Assembly (NCBI GenBank): GCA_922989275.2
Contig: OV277857.1
Coordinates: 2,294,001 to 2,358,000, forward strand
Direction of reading: 5' to 3'
From: Gari tellinella
Taxonomy: Eukaryota; Mollusca; Bivalvia; Cardiida; Psammobiidae
Length of the DNA stretch: 64,000 nt
Below, piece by piece: positions 47,601 through 59,640 of this stretch. A program made the position numbers and the translations under genes. The notes under the pieces are model-generated. The model made no database searches, was not told the origin of the DNA, and worked only from the letters and a program-made list of their open reading frames with translations. The stretch's first letter is position 1; each line of letters begins with the position of its first letter.

Positions 47601-47879
47601 ACCAAAGGGATGCCTGGTCAAAGTTTTCAGTTTCATTTTGTTTTACATTGAAATTTCTATTAGCAAACACTGTAGACTCTGATCAGACGCCGCATAATGC
47701 GGCGTCTGATCAGAGTCTACACTATTTGCCTATGTCCCATATATGGGATCGTGGTCACAAATGGATTTAGGCACTTTTTAAGACAGCGTGAACAATTCAA
47801 TATGAAGTGCAAGCGACACATGAGGCAGACGGCAGTGTAATGCCAAATAAAAATACATGTTTGTCGGAGGCTAAACGTT

Positions 47880-48080
47880 ACCAAAGTTACTCGAAAAACT
47901 CGATAATTCAAACTCGCTTTAGTTCGAACATACCCATATTTCAAAGTTAAAACGTGGCTGAAAATATGTATAGATCTATGTTCGATTTAAGTGAGACCGA
48001 GTTACCGAAATTAATCGTATGAAACACTAGTATACAGTCGATTAAAGCGAGTTCGAAGTATCGAGTTTTGACTGTATATG
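47880..48080. repeat. pogo-like MITE (TCGAAGTATCGAGTTTTGACTG)
   Basis: Inverted, diverged ends with GAACTCGC and TTCGAACATACCCATATTTC. A related copy lies at 48575-48760, and fragments at 26190-26275 and 58893-59090. Confidence 0.55.
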
Positions 48081-48574
48081 TATAGTTTTACAGTGAAAAG
48101 GGCGTTATCCCCCCAAAAATAAAACAAAAATAAAAACACATTTATACTAACACAATTGTTTCAATTGCAAACCATTTGGAGCCAGTTCGAGACTCCTAAT
48201 CGTTTGCCACTCAGACAGAAATTAATTTCCGATTTTCAAAAATGCTGACCTGTCCTTTTCTCCATTTTATTGCATTTTATTTACGATAAGTGTCGTATAA
48301 GCCGGAAAGAATAGCATATTCTCCACTATACATACCGTTACAGTAAATCCAGCTATCATATCTAATTAAGAAGTCGAACTACATGTAACTTCATTCGACC
48401 AAGAATTGTGAAGCGTGAACTAATATATATTTCATCGGCGACACATCTATAGATCTACATACATATAATTACTTTCGCTATGTTACATCTTTTATAGCCT
48501 AATTTAAATGTAAATGTCATTTTCAATGTACATGTATCCACTTTAGTGAAAACTGGTTCAGTTTCTTTTTTACA

Positions 48575-48760
48575 GTCGAAATTCGATAATTCGAAATTTC
48601 TCGGTACGATTGCCTTTGGTTCGAACATACCCATATTTCAAAGTTAAAAGACGTTTTAGCTTTGAAATGCGGGTATGTTCGCTTTGAGGGAGATCGACTT
48701 ATCGAAATTCAACTTATTAAATAAGCGAGTTCGAAGTATCGAATCACGTACGTACAATGT
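48575..48760. repeat. pogo-like MITE, second copy
   Basis: CAGTCGAAATTCGATAATTC at the left and GTTCGAAGTATCGAATC at the right. The inner palindrome is around CATACCCATATTTCAAAG. Confidence 0.6.
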
Positions 48761-48778
48761 ATATATAGTAGACGGACC

Positions 48779-49024
48779 TGGGGCCCGTTTCATAAACTTC
48801 TTACGACAAACGTTGTCGTAGGTCGGATTATAAAAGTCTCAATTATTACTTATCTCTCTATCTAATCCTGTCTTGTGACACCTCTTTGAAATCGTCTTGA
48901 AAAGACGATTCCAAAGAAGTGTCACAAGACAGGATTAGATAGAGAAATCAGAAATTAAAAAAATATATCTAATATTAGACTTACGATCATTTTTGTCGTA
49001 AGATGTTTTATGAAACGGGCACCA
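48779..49024. mobile_element. GGGCCCGTTTCATAAA palindromic MITE
   Basis: Inverted ends GGGCCCGTTTCATAAA and TTTATGAAACGGGCACC. The long central hairpin includes CAAGACAGGATTAGATAGAG and its complement. Confidence 0.75.
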
Positions 49025-49899
49025 GAGACATCTGATTACTCCTTAACACATTCAACCCTAGCGACGGGTATACTCGTCGTAAATAGACTGTAAATGTGAC
49101 TGTGACACAATTGAGTTGAATCGAGCACTTGTTCTTTGCAGACAGCCAGCTGGCTTTTTAAGGAGCCCTATTATTAGGGTCTGCACTGTTTGTCATTATT
49201 GCAATTATAGAGTAAAATTAACATCCCTATGTACGAGTAAAAATGGAGTCAACTGAACCCCTTCACTGCGTTACGCAGAATAGTGGACACGCAGGTGGCC
49301 CACTTGCTCTCATTTTCGAGCATTAAAATAAGAAGGGCATTTTTACATAACTTGTAATAACTTTTTTTTCTGGACAGATATCGTTCCTGTGCAAACGGCC
49401 TGTGTTAGCTTAAACATTTTCCTTTATGATGGAATTTGTTTTGAAAAAATATTTTAATAAGATTTTGGTCCTTTTTTAAGTTTAAAAAGACACCTCTAAA
49501 TCACATTAAACAAAGAGTAAAATGCTGAAAATAAGCCTCGACACGGATAATATAACACGACCTTGTGCCTTTATACAAATCGATATCAATTCTGTGCAAA
49601 CGGGCTCGTATACTTGACTATTTGTTCTTTCTTTTGATATAAATTTAAGAATTGAAAATAAAATTAATATGTTCAAAGAGTCGTCGGGAGTTTCCGTAAA
49701 TACCGAGCGGTAAGAGCCGAACATTGACGGGCACGCAAGCTAGCGTAGGACAGTTTATCGATAATCTATCGGTGTCCACTATTCTGCCTAACGGTCTTTC
49801 CCATAGTACACTAACTATTTGCAAACCGATTGGATCCAGATCAATCGCCGCGTAACGCGGCGTCTGATCAGGATCCAAATTGTTTGCCAATCATTTCAA

Positions 49900-50000
49900 T
49901 ATTTCCTAGGTTAATGAAAGTACTGAAGTGGGTGTGTCCTTGTTAAAGGATGAAAGAAGTAGTTGAGTGACTGGCAATATTTACAGTAAGCTTTCCAAGT
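49900..50000. other. Short spacer between a GGATCC palindrome and a Helentron-like element
   Basis: No feature seen; included to bound the neighbours. Confidence 0.3.
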
Positions 50001-50002
50001 TT

Positions 50003-51287
50003 GAAAAAAAAGAGGCCCATGCGGGCCTAAATATCGCTCACCAGGCAACGGGCACATGACCCCTTGGATGGCATCATTTTCACCCCAATGACATAATTTA
50101 AAAATATCTTGCTGATGAACCTGCTAATGAAGTGTTCTGTCAAATATCTAAGCTCATGACTTTGTACATGGTTTCAGACAGGAATACTTTTCATTGAAAA
50201 AACAAGAATATCGTTCCCAACGATGGATGCTCCCCACAAAGAAAAAGCCCAAGGTATAGCATGTTTAGTAGGTGAACACAGTACTTATCAAGTTTCATCA
50301 ACTTTCGATGTAACATTCAGGAGATATGCTTCGGACAAAAATGAATTTATGATTGATTGTGTTGGGTTTTACGGCACCGCGACACATGAAATGGTCATAT
50401 GGCGCCGAAAAATGAATTTATTATGAAAAAGGGAGGCAATTCAATATTTGGAGATGACAGAGTTATAATTCTTGTGTATTACACTTCTTTTTGTCATCCT
50501 CTAACACAGTATCAAGGTTCACGTTACAGTGTGGCAGAATATTTGATTTTTTTATAATTTTTATGTAGAAAAGGGGAGATAATTCAATATTGGGAGATGG
50601 CAGAGTTATGGTTCTTGAGTACAGCACTCCCTCTGTCATCTCGTATCACTGCATCAAGTTTCATCAACTTACAATGCAATGCTCAGGAGATATGCTGCAG
50701 ACAAAATTTGATTTTTTTTTAAATAGAAAATGGGATATAATTAAATATTGGGAGATAACAGAGTCATGGTTCTTGTGTACTGCACCTCCTTATTTCATCA
50801 CCTATCCCAGTATCAAGTTCCATTAACTTACGGTGTAGCCGTTAAGAGATATACTCCGGACAAAACTGTTTTATAATTTTAGAAAAAGGGAGATAATTCA
50901 ATATTGGGAGATGAGAGAGTTACGGTTCTTGTGTACTTCACTTCCTTCAGTCATCCTCTATCACTGTTACAAGTTTCATCAACTTTCGGTGTAACGGTCC
51001 AGAGATATGCTCCGGACAAAATTGAATTTTTTATGAAAAAAGGGAGATAATTCAAAATTGGGAGATGAGTTAGTTACGGTTCTTGTGTATTGCACCTCCT
51101 CCTGTCATTCTCTATCACTGTATGAAGTTTCATCAACCTACGGTGTACCGTTCAAGAGATATGCTCCGGACAAAAAAGCGTGACGGACGGACGGACAGAC
51201 GGACGGACGGAAACACGGACGGACAAAGCGGCCACTATTATGCCCCCCCCCCCCCCCCCCTAAAGGGGAGCATAAAAACTACTTTTA
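50003..51287 (-). repeat. Helentron-like element with ~155-bp tandem core
   Basis: Minus strand ends GGTGAGCGATATTTAGGCCC with a GGCCCGCATGGGCC hairpin. Five units of GGGAGATAATTCAATATTGG. A GACG-rich (GACGGACGGACG) stretch and poly-C lie at 51180-51260. Confidence 0.68.
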
Positions 51288-52031
51288 GCTAATGTGACCC
51301 AGACATGCAACTGGCCGGAATCATTTCAACAACATTGGTAAAGGACCTTTAGAAGCTCACAAGCCAAATACCAAAATTCTGGGCATATTAGTTTCAGAGA
51401 AAAATATGTTTGCGGCCATAAATCGCTCACCTGGTACCCTAGGTTAAGGTCATGGTGACGTCAAATTGGGCAAGTGGTTTGGGAAAAGAAGATTTGTATT
51501 ATCTAGCTTTTGTTCAGCCATATCAGGAAAACCTTAAAGGCAGTATGTAAGCCAAATAGCGCTTTTTTTAAAACCTGAATATTCAGGCAGATACGTAATC
51601 TAAACATATAAAAAGAAATAATCCGCGATGATTATGGAGGCAATAAATCTGACAAACACATGAATTTGGTGGAAAAAAGTCGACTTTTAAATCGGTTTGT
51701 TGACATCCGATCAACGACGGAGACTTTCCGAGTTCGTTCGGCTTGTGCCCGGTAAAGATGTTTTCATAGCTCATTATTAGCGTTTTCTTCTGACTTGACA
51801 TAGTTATTTTTAGATTGGAAAATTCTAAAACTTTAAAAGGGATGAGTATTCCCTACATCCATCAAGAAACATTGATAGCTGTATTTATTGTGCGCAGTAT
51901 ACAGTAGAGAATACATTTTTCTTTCCCGTTTAAACGCAAACGCAATGCACGTAACTGTGGAAATTTTCTTTTAGAAGTTTCAACTATTATTTTTTAATCT
52001 GAGTAGCAAATATGTTGGAGCCTGATCAAAC

Positions 52032-52634
52032 CACAGGGACCCGACACGATTGATTGTTGAGAGAAAAAAATTGTCAGAAGGTATATATAGAGACAAGGGG
52101 TACAACTGATCATCAGTTTATTCTCACCCTATCTCGACAAAACAGGGCATTTCATGAATATTAATTGATGAAACGACACCCTTTTTGCATTTCTGTCTAG
52201 CTAATATGATACCCTTCCATAAAAACATATCATAAAGTCATCTGTAAACATGTATTTTCAACAGTAACTGCGTTTAGTCACTAAAATTGCTCGATATTAC
52301 CACCTAAACAAGCGTACAGTAGTGGTCAATGCTGTGTCGGCTGTGAACGAACACATGTCCCGTTTTCCGAAAATCGGTGATTTCATTGAGTAGACACAGT
52401 TACAGCTCAAGTTGCATGCTTACAGTTGATTTTATGTTATGTTTTTATGGAAGGGCATTATATTAGCTAGACAGAAATGCAAAAAGGGTGTCGTTTCATC
52501 AATTAATATTCATGAAATGCCTGGTTTTGAAGAGGTATGGTGAGAATATACTGACGATCAGTTGTATCCCTTGTCTCTATATATACCTTCTGACATTTTT
52601 TTCTCTCAAAACTCAATCGTATCGGGTCCCTGTG
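52032..52634. mobile_element. 603-bp inverted-repeat element with 8-bp TSD, nested in another MITE
   Basis: Ends CACAGGGACCC and GGGTCCCTGTG, with GATCAAAC at 52024-52031 and 52635-52642. Two ~215-bp arms flank a ~170-bp loop. It splits a CAGTGGAGAA-family MITE. The 8-bp TSD suggests a hAT-like mobiliser. Confidence 0.78.
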
Positions 52635-52829
52635 GATCAAACGCCGGGTTACCCGGTGTCTGACCTGGCTCCAAACTGTTTGCAATGGAAATAATAGTTT
52701 TGTATACAAATGCGTTTATTGGGAGAGAATAAAATATCAGTAAAGTTAGCGCAGCGGTCTCGTGCTGCACGGGAACCATACTTATCTCAAGTAGGAAAGT
52801 GTACGACGATGTAGTCGATGTTACCTTGC

Positions 52830-53081
52830 TTACAGTGGAGAAAATGTTATTCTTTCCCAATAAACGCGTTAACGATAAAACCATGATTTCAATTGCATTT
52901 TACAGTTTGGAGCAGATCAGACGCCGGGCAACCCGGCGTCTGATCAGGCACCCAACTGTTTGCCGCTCAGACTAACATGAATGGTCAGAATTGTCTAAAG
53001 GTTGTCCATTTATGCGTATTATTGCGATGCGTTTGCGTTTCGTTTGCGTTTAAACGGGAAAGAATAACGTTTTCTCCACTG
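52830..53081. mobile_element. TA-flanked MITE, CAGTGGAGAA family
   Basis: Same termini and same GACGCCGGG/CCCGGCGTC centre as the copy at 17811. A third copy (about 51886-52740) is interrupted by another element, and a fragment lies at 48150-48335. Confidence 0.7.
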
Positions 53082-53661
53082 TTACCTTAATGGTTATGAA
53101 CTATTCTGTTCTAAAAATAACCCAGACAAGTCAGGAAAATCTTATTCGACCTTGCGGAAATTCTCGGAAGCCGACACGAAGATTTGTTATGTAAACAAAA
53201 AGCTTATTTTTCCAACCATCTCGATAAGAAATCGGCACATTTATGTATGGTTCTTAAAGAAAGGGGGGGGCATGTTTCAGGCACCTGACAACGGATTTCG
53301 ATTAGTTTTAATACATAGAAAATGTTTTATATAAGAAATTGCGCGATTTAAACATAACTTTGGGCGGTATTCTGGCTTTAACTGATAAGATTGCTGTTGG
53401 TGTCAGGAACATAGTTATGTATTTTTATCAACGGACTTAGCTGTACTGTTTTATTTTGTTTATGATATGTGTATAGGAAAGTAGCTCCGGTAGGAATTAT
53501 ATAGGTATTTTGTAATGTTTTTTAAACGCGTCGTTCATTGTTTTAAGTGAATTAAATAGTTTTAAAAGCCAAATATCATCGTCCAATCATTTTTAATGTT
53601 ACATGTATTTTGTAATACATTGTATATGACTTTTCCCCGATTTGTTATGGTTTTACGTCGC

Positions 53662-55246
53662 TTTTTAGCTCACCTGAGCTAGCTCAGTGTGAGCTTTTGC
53701 AATCTTTGAATGTCCGGCGTCCTTCGTGCGTCGTCCGTCGTCAACAATTTTAGTGTTTACACACTAGAGGCCACAATATTTATCCAATCTTTCTCAAACT
53801 TGCTCATATTGTATATTACTATAAGAGTTCGGATGAGTCTGATTATGGTTGGAATCGGATCAATAGGTCAGGAGTTATCGACCTTTGAATTGCTGAAAAT
53901 GTCACATTTTACAGTGTTTACTCTCTAGAGGCCATAATATGTATTCAATCTTTTTTAAACTTGCCCATATTGTATATGACTATTAGAGTTCAGATGAGTT
54001 CGATTATGATTGAAATCTGACCAATAGATCAAGAGATATCTACCTTTGAATTGCTGAAAATGCCATATTTAACAGTGTTTACACTCTAGAGGCCACACTT
54101 TTTATCCAATCTATTATAAACTTGCTGAGATTGTAACTGACTATAGTGTTCGGATGAGTTCGATTATGATAAAAAAACAGACAAATAGGTCGCGAGTTAT
54201 CTACCTTTGAATTGCTGAAATGCCATATTTAACAGTGTTTACACTCTAGAGGCCACACTTTTTATCCAATCTATTATAAACTTGCTGAGATTGTAACTGA
54301 CTATAGCGTTCGGATGAGTTCGATTATGATAAAAAACAGACAAATAGGTCGCGAGTTATCTACCTTTGAATTGCTGAAATGCCATATTTAACAGTGTTTA
54401 CACTCTAGAGGCCACACTTTTTATCCAATCTTTCTAAAACTTGCTGAGATTGTAAATGACTATAAGAGTTCGGATGAGTTCGATTATGGTGGAAATCAGC
54501 TCAAAAGGTCGAGAGTTATCTACCTTTGAATGGCTGAAAATGCCATATTTAACAGTGTTTCCACTCTAGAGGCCACACTTTTTATCCAATCTATCTCAAA
54601 CTTGCTGAGATTGTAAATGACTATAAGAGTTCGAATGAGTTTGCTTATGGTTGGAATCAGCCAAATAGGTCGAGAGTTATCTACCTTTGAATTGCTGAAA
54701 ATGCCATATTTAACAGTGTTTTATATGACACTCTAGAGGCGACAATTATTTTCCAGTCTTTTTTAAACTTGCTCAGGTTGTAGTTGACCATAAGAGTTCG
54801 AATAAGTGTGATTATGGTTGAACTCATACCAATATATCAAGAGTTATCTGCCATTGAATTGCTGAAAATGCCATATCTAACAGCGTTTAAACTCTTGCAA
54901 CTACAGTTTTCAATGGATTTTGAATATACTTGCACACAAAGTATATTGCTATAAGTTCTCAAAGGAGTGTAACTATTGTTGAAATCTAATCATTGTGGCA
55001 ATAGTTATCTGTCCTTGACATACTTTGAAATGCTAGAAAAGGCTTCATTTCAGTATTGTTTAGGCTCTAGTTATCTGCCCTTGATGTTCTCTACTATACT
55101 AGAATTATGAGGTTGTATTCCCAAATTGTTTAAATGCTATACTACAATTTGAATAGATTGAGATTAAAATGGGTGAAACAGACAGGTAAAGCTATCAGGA
55201 TTCAGTACAAGAGGTGAGCGATATCAGGGCCTTCAGGCCCTCTTGT
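53662..55246 (+). repeat. Helentron-like element with ~165-bp tandem core
   Basis: TTTTTAGCTCACCTGAGCTA at the 5' end; GAGGTGAGCGATATCAGGGC, a GGGCCTTCAGGCCC hairpin and TCTTGT at the 3' end. Seven to eight units of CTCTAGAGGCCACA...ACCTTTGAATTGCTGAAA. This is the cleanest example of the group. Confidence 0.75.
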
Positions 55247-55477
55247 AAAAGTATTGCAGTCATATCGCGACGTCCAGCTAATTGCCGGTGGAGGAAGACC
55301 CTTGTAGCCCTTTATGCACTGTTTAAGGCACACGCCATCGGCAATTGCGAAAAGAATATCACATAGTGACAGTATTTTGGACAAATGTTATAGACATGCA
55401 AACTGTTTCATTTTAGTTTATTGGAAATTTACATTGTAACTCATAGCGAGAGGTGTAATAATATTTAAAATTTATCA

Positions 55478-55815
55478 ATGATATACGATATGATAAAATC
55501 ATCGAACATTTATCAGTGATATGTGATATGATAATATAATTTAACCTTTATCAATGCTATACGATATGATAAAATCCATTGAACATTTATCATTGATATG
55601 TGATATGATAAATATCATTGAACTTTTATCATTGATATGTGCTATGACACTATCATTTAACCTTTTATCATCGATATGTTATAATGATAAAAATCATTGA
55701 GCCTTTATCATTGATATGTGATACGATAAAACTAATTTAACCTTTATCAATGATATGCGATATGGTAAAATCATTGATGTTTTTATCATTGATATTAGAT
55801 TCTAGATACGGTAAA
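55478..55815. repeat. ~38-bp minisatellite of TTATCA.TGATATG.GATATGATAAAATC type
   Basis: Eight to nine imperfect units. Each contains inverted halves (TTATCAT/ATGATAA), so the array can form many small hairpins. Confidence 0.8.
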
Positions 55816-55849
55816 ACCATTGAACACTGTGTAATTTCCACCTGCAACG

Positions 55850-58280
55850 CATGTCGTCTACTAACAACTGTCTCATGTAATTTAATGCAAAATTCATTTT
55901 TTTAAAGTTTTGACTAAAGAAATATTGATACAAATGCAAAACAGTTTAGACCATTATTAGATTAAGTGTAACACGCATCTGATAAGGATCCAAACTGTGT
56001 CGACTGAAGTTGCATGGTAGAGAAATGGTTGACGAGATTTAAACAAGGTCTATTTATTAAAAAAATTTCCGAAAAAAGGTCTTGTCAGACAATAACAACA
56101 GCGGTGTTGTAATTTGTTTTTTATTTTAACAAATTTTCACTCTTCATATGGTATAATTCAATTCAATCAAGGTTTCAATGAGGATTGAAAGGAAATAAAC
56201 GGACATGCGAATCACCTTAAACCAAGTAGTAGTTAGATGATTTGGCGAAAAACACTTTCTTTTATTAATTTTTAACTGCTTATCGGCACATCAAAGACGA
56301 AAAACATCTTTCCATTTCAACAACTTTTATGTTTTACCTTTCTTGATTTTCTTTCCTTTCACTTATCACTGTATCATTGTTCCGTCACTTTATCTTTCCG
56401 TTATACGTAATAAATAACAATTCTTATTTCTAATCTTTTAAAGACTATATATAGGCAGAATTGCCGCCAATTCTAAATTTAACAATGAATGTGAACGACG
56501 TATAAAAAGTATTCGATAGCTTAGCATGTGACATGAGTTATGTTAATATAATCCCGCCAAAATATGGAAGGAGCATACTTACACAACGCACTTTTGCCGC
56601 CAAAGATGCAACGGAGAAATACATATCATGAATATGTGACAAAGGAGTTCAAAGACAGATGAACTAAATTTCAACCAATAAGATTTAAGGCGACATACGT
56701 ACTCTAATGCTAACCGTGCTTGCATGTGTTAGACATGGATTATTTATAAATGTACTAAATTAATCTTTGAGGTCCTTAAAGGAGTTTTATAAATATTTAA
56801 AATGAAGGCCAAACTAAGGGACATTTAAGAAAATAACAAAGTAATACTAATTTAGATATAATAGTGCAGTAAAAATTCTGCAGCATCTGTCTTTAAACCT
56901 TACAATAAAACATATATTTAAAATTAAATCGTGAAGTTTCACGACACAGATGATGCATTTGAAAACTGTGAAATGAGAAACAAATAAATGAATAAATAGT
57001 TAGATAATGCTGATATGATTGAAATGATCTTCACTTTACATTGCATCAACTCGAATACTAGTAGTTAATACCTCCAACCCTAGCCACGAGCAGTATACTG
57101 GTCATTTACAAACAGTATATATGCGGCGAGTACTTGTACTTGTTTTATGCAAATTCCGTGAATCGCTCTAGCGATTCGTGGTTAATTTACCGATCGTTTA
57201 TATCGTTTCTTTCGCTTCAACGCCCTAAAATCAGTTCATTTCTTATATTTACATTATGGCACCACACTTACAATGTCACTACAGTAAAACCTCTCTATTA
57301 CCACCATTAACAATAATGTTAATTGACTCATTTGGGATCTTTCTGTTTAACGTTGGCCTTGTATTTTTAAGCAGCCACCTGCATTAAAACCTGGCAGATA
57401 ACAATATAGTGGTCGTAATAGAGAGGATTTACTCTATATAGGAAACGCTTATGTACAATGAGCCCACGAATGCAATCTAAAATGGATACAATGAAATGTA
57501 AACAATGGCTGTATTCACAATGGCCCCTTCACTGTCATTACGCCATCTAACTAGATCTAGTACTGTAACTTGTAGTGTAAAGACGTACCAATTGATATTA
57601 TTGGTCAAATGTAGAATTTAGAAAATTTGACTCAACTATAAGTATCGTAAAAACAGTGTCAAACAGTTTGGATCCTAATAAGACGCCGTATTACGCCACG
57701 TCTGAACAGGATGCAAACAGCCTGCAAACAGCCAGTGTACTCTGGGGTATAGCGGTAGTTACTTATAGCAGTCATGGAGTCATGTGGTTAAACAAAAAAT
57801 GTTCATAATGATGCTAAATTGAATAATCACATCATATAATATATATAAAATATGCTATGTGATATAAAAATTATGGTCCGTTTTGACATCTCTTTTTATC
57901 TGATCATTTATAGGAAAAGCTATCTTACAATATGTACAGTTATGTACAGTAAGGATAAACAATACCGATCCAATAATTACCAGTTCATAATCTTATATTT
58001 GAAATTAGCGTCAAAATGTTTCTTAACCCCTTCACTGCCATGAACTCATTTATTCCAAACAATTGACGACTGCTATTATTTCTCAAATTTAAAATTAGAT
58101 TAATTGACTAAAGAAATACCGTCATGAATGTTATTATTTTTTTACCTATGTCGGCGTCTGACCAGAATCCAAACTGTTTGAAAATAATCAGTGTACTCGC
58201 GTTTTAAAAGCAATGAAGGGGTTGAGCATATAATACCTTTCAGGTAGTTAATGTAGTTTGCGATTTTTTGCTTTGTATAT
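55850..58280. other. AT-rich intergenic stretch with few features
   Basis: Contains a half family B repeat (57065-57180), a CAGTAAAACCTCTCTATTA-type fragment (57283-57435) and one GATC palindrome (57655-57720). Nothing coding was recognised. Confidence 0.5.
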
Positions 58281-58282
58281 AT

Positions 58283-58881
58283 GTTACGGTCAATCTGTGT
58301 AACCAGTCATTTCACGTAATGACTAAAAATTTCAGCCATAACGTGAAATGACTGTTTCACTTAGTTATTTCACGAAATGACTAAAAATTTCAGTCATTTC
58401 GTGAAATGACTAAAAAACACCTCCAGTCATTTCACGAAATGACTAAATTGACTTTAGCTTTATTTATTCAATAGTAATGATTGGTGTATCTTAATAATTA
58501 CAAACAACACTAATGAAACAATACACGCATATTAAATTTAATACAAATCAAGTCTCTTAATCTTTAAAAAATGCGTGCAATGTTTCGTTTCTGGGATAAT
58601 TGTTAGATATTAAGTTTTAAACAATATTATGCATATTGAAAGACATGAATGAACAACTGCTGTTGAATTAATTAAATAAAAGTCATTTCAAACATTTCTT
58701 GAATCCAATTAAAGGTTTCTAGCACATTTGTGTAGAAGTGGCCTGTCAATTTCAGGCATTTTACGAAATGACTGAACATTTCAGTCATTCGTGAAATGAC
58801 TAAGTGAAACAGTCATTTCGCGTAATGACTGAACTTTTTAGTCATTACGTGGAATGACTGATTACACAGATTGACTGTAAC
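58283..58881. mobile_element. 599-bp TIR element with iterated AGTCATTTCACGAAATGACT palindromes
   Basis: Ends GTTACGGTCAATCTGTGTAA and TTACACAGATTGACTGTAAC. Each ~160-bp terminal region has several copies of a self-complementary 20-mer. The ~300-bp centre is AT-rich and non-coding. Confidence 0.78.
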
Positions 58882-59106
58882 ATAATTATATAGATATAGT
58901 CGAACCTCATTAACTCAAATATGCTTATGTCGAACTGAACACTTTTAAACAGCGAAAATAACTTTTAAAAAACCCACTGAAGTGGAACATAAACTTATCT
59001 TTAAGTTAAATCGTAGTTAAATCACCTTTTTTAACTATGAAATTCTGGTATGTTCGAATTAAACGAGAGTGAGATTTCGAGATTCGAGTTTACCAATTCA
59101 AACGCA

Positions 59107-59589
59107 TACTGGGTCCATGGATATAAAGCGTTTGCCAAGAGCCTGAAGCCGCTCGTCAACTGTTGATTGGTAAGATGTCAGCATTCTGCTAACAATTTAC
59201 CAATCAACATCTTGAGAACTAGGGCTCTAGATTAGAGTGAGTAAACTGAACAACTCTAACATTTTCTCACTCATTTCAGCACCAACTCATACAGTGTTAC
59301 TACTTATTTTAATCGTCTCGAATAGTGACACTATATGGAATATTGCAGAAATAAAGATTTTAGTTTTTGAAATACTCCCCTTATCTGGACTTATAGAGAA
59401 CGATCTCGTACTCATCTTAAACGTTGTACAACCATTGGACCTGGCCCAGCGCTTATGAACCGTTTGAGTTGAGTATCAAATCATTCTCAAGCATTTGATT
59501 GGTCAGATTTAAGCCTCGGCTCAAATCTGACCAATCATATGCTTGAGAACTCATACTCAGCTCAAACGCTTTATAAGCATGGACCCAGA
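59107..59589. mobile_element. TIR element (CTGGGTCCATG...TATAAAGCGTTTG) with nested hAT-like copy, 3' of the NRPS-like gene
   Basis: Outer inverted ends CTGGGTCCATG and CATGGACCCAG, each followed by TATAAAGCGTTTG-type sequence. Inside are a TGATTGGT hairpin and a degenerate CAGGGCTCCAG element (59222-59410). It ends about 50 bp from the NRPS-like stop codon. Confidence 0.62.
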
Positions 59590-59640
59590 ACTAGTTTTGT
59601 TCTAGATGTGAGTTTATCACAAGTGGCACCTGTTATTTAT

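Noticed and set aside
51180..51260. GACGGACG repeat as a regulatory or recombination site
   Set aside because: It is a simple-sequence stretch at the end of a Helentron-like element and common in such elements.
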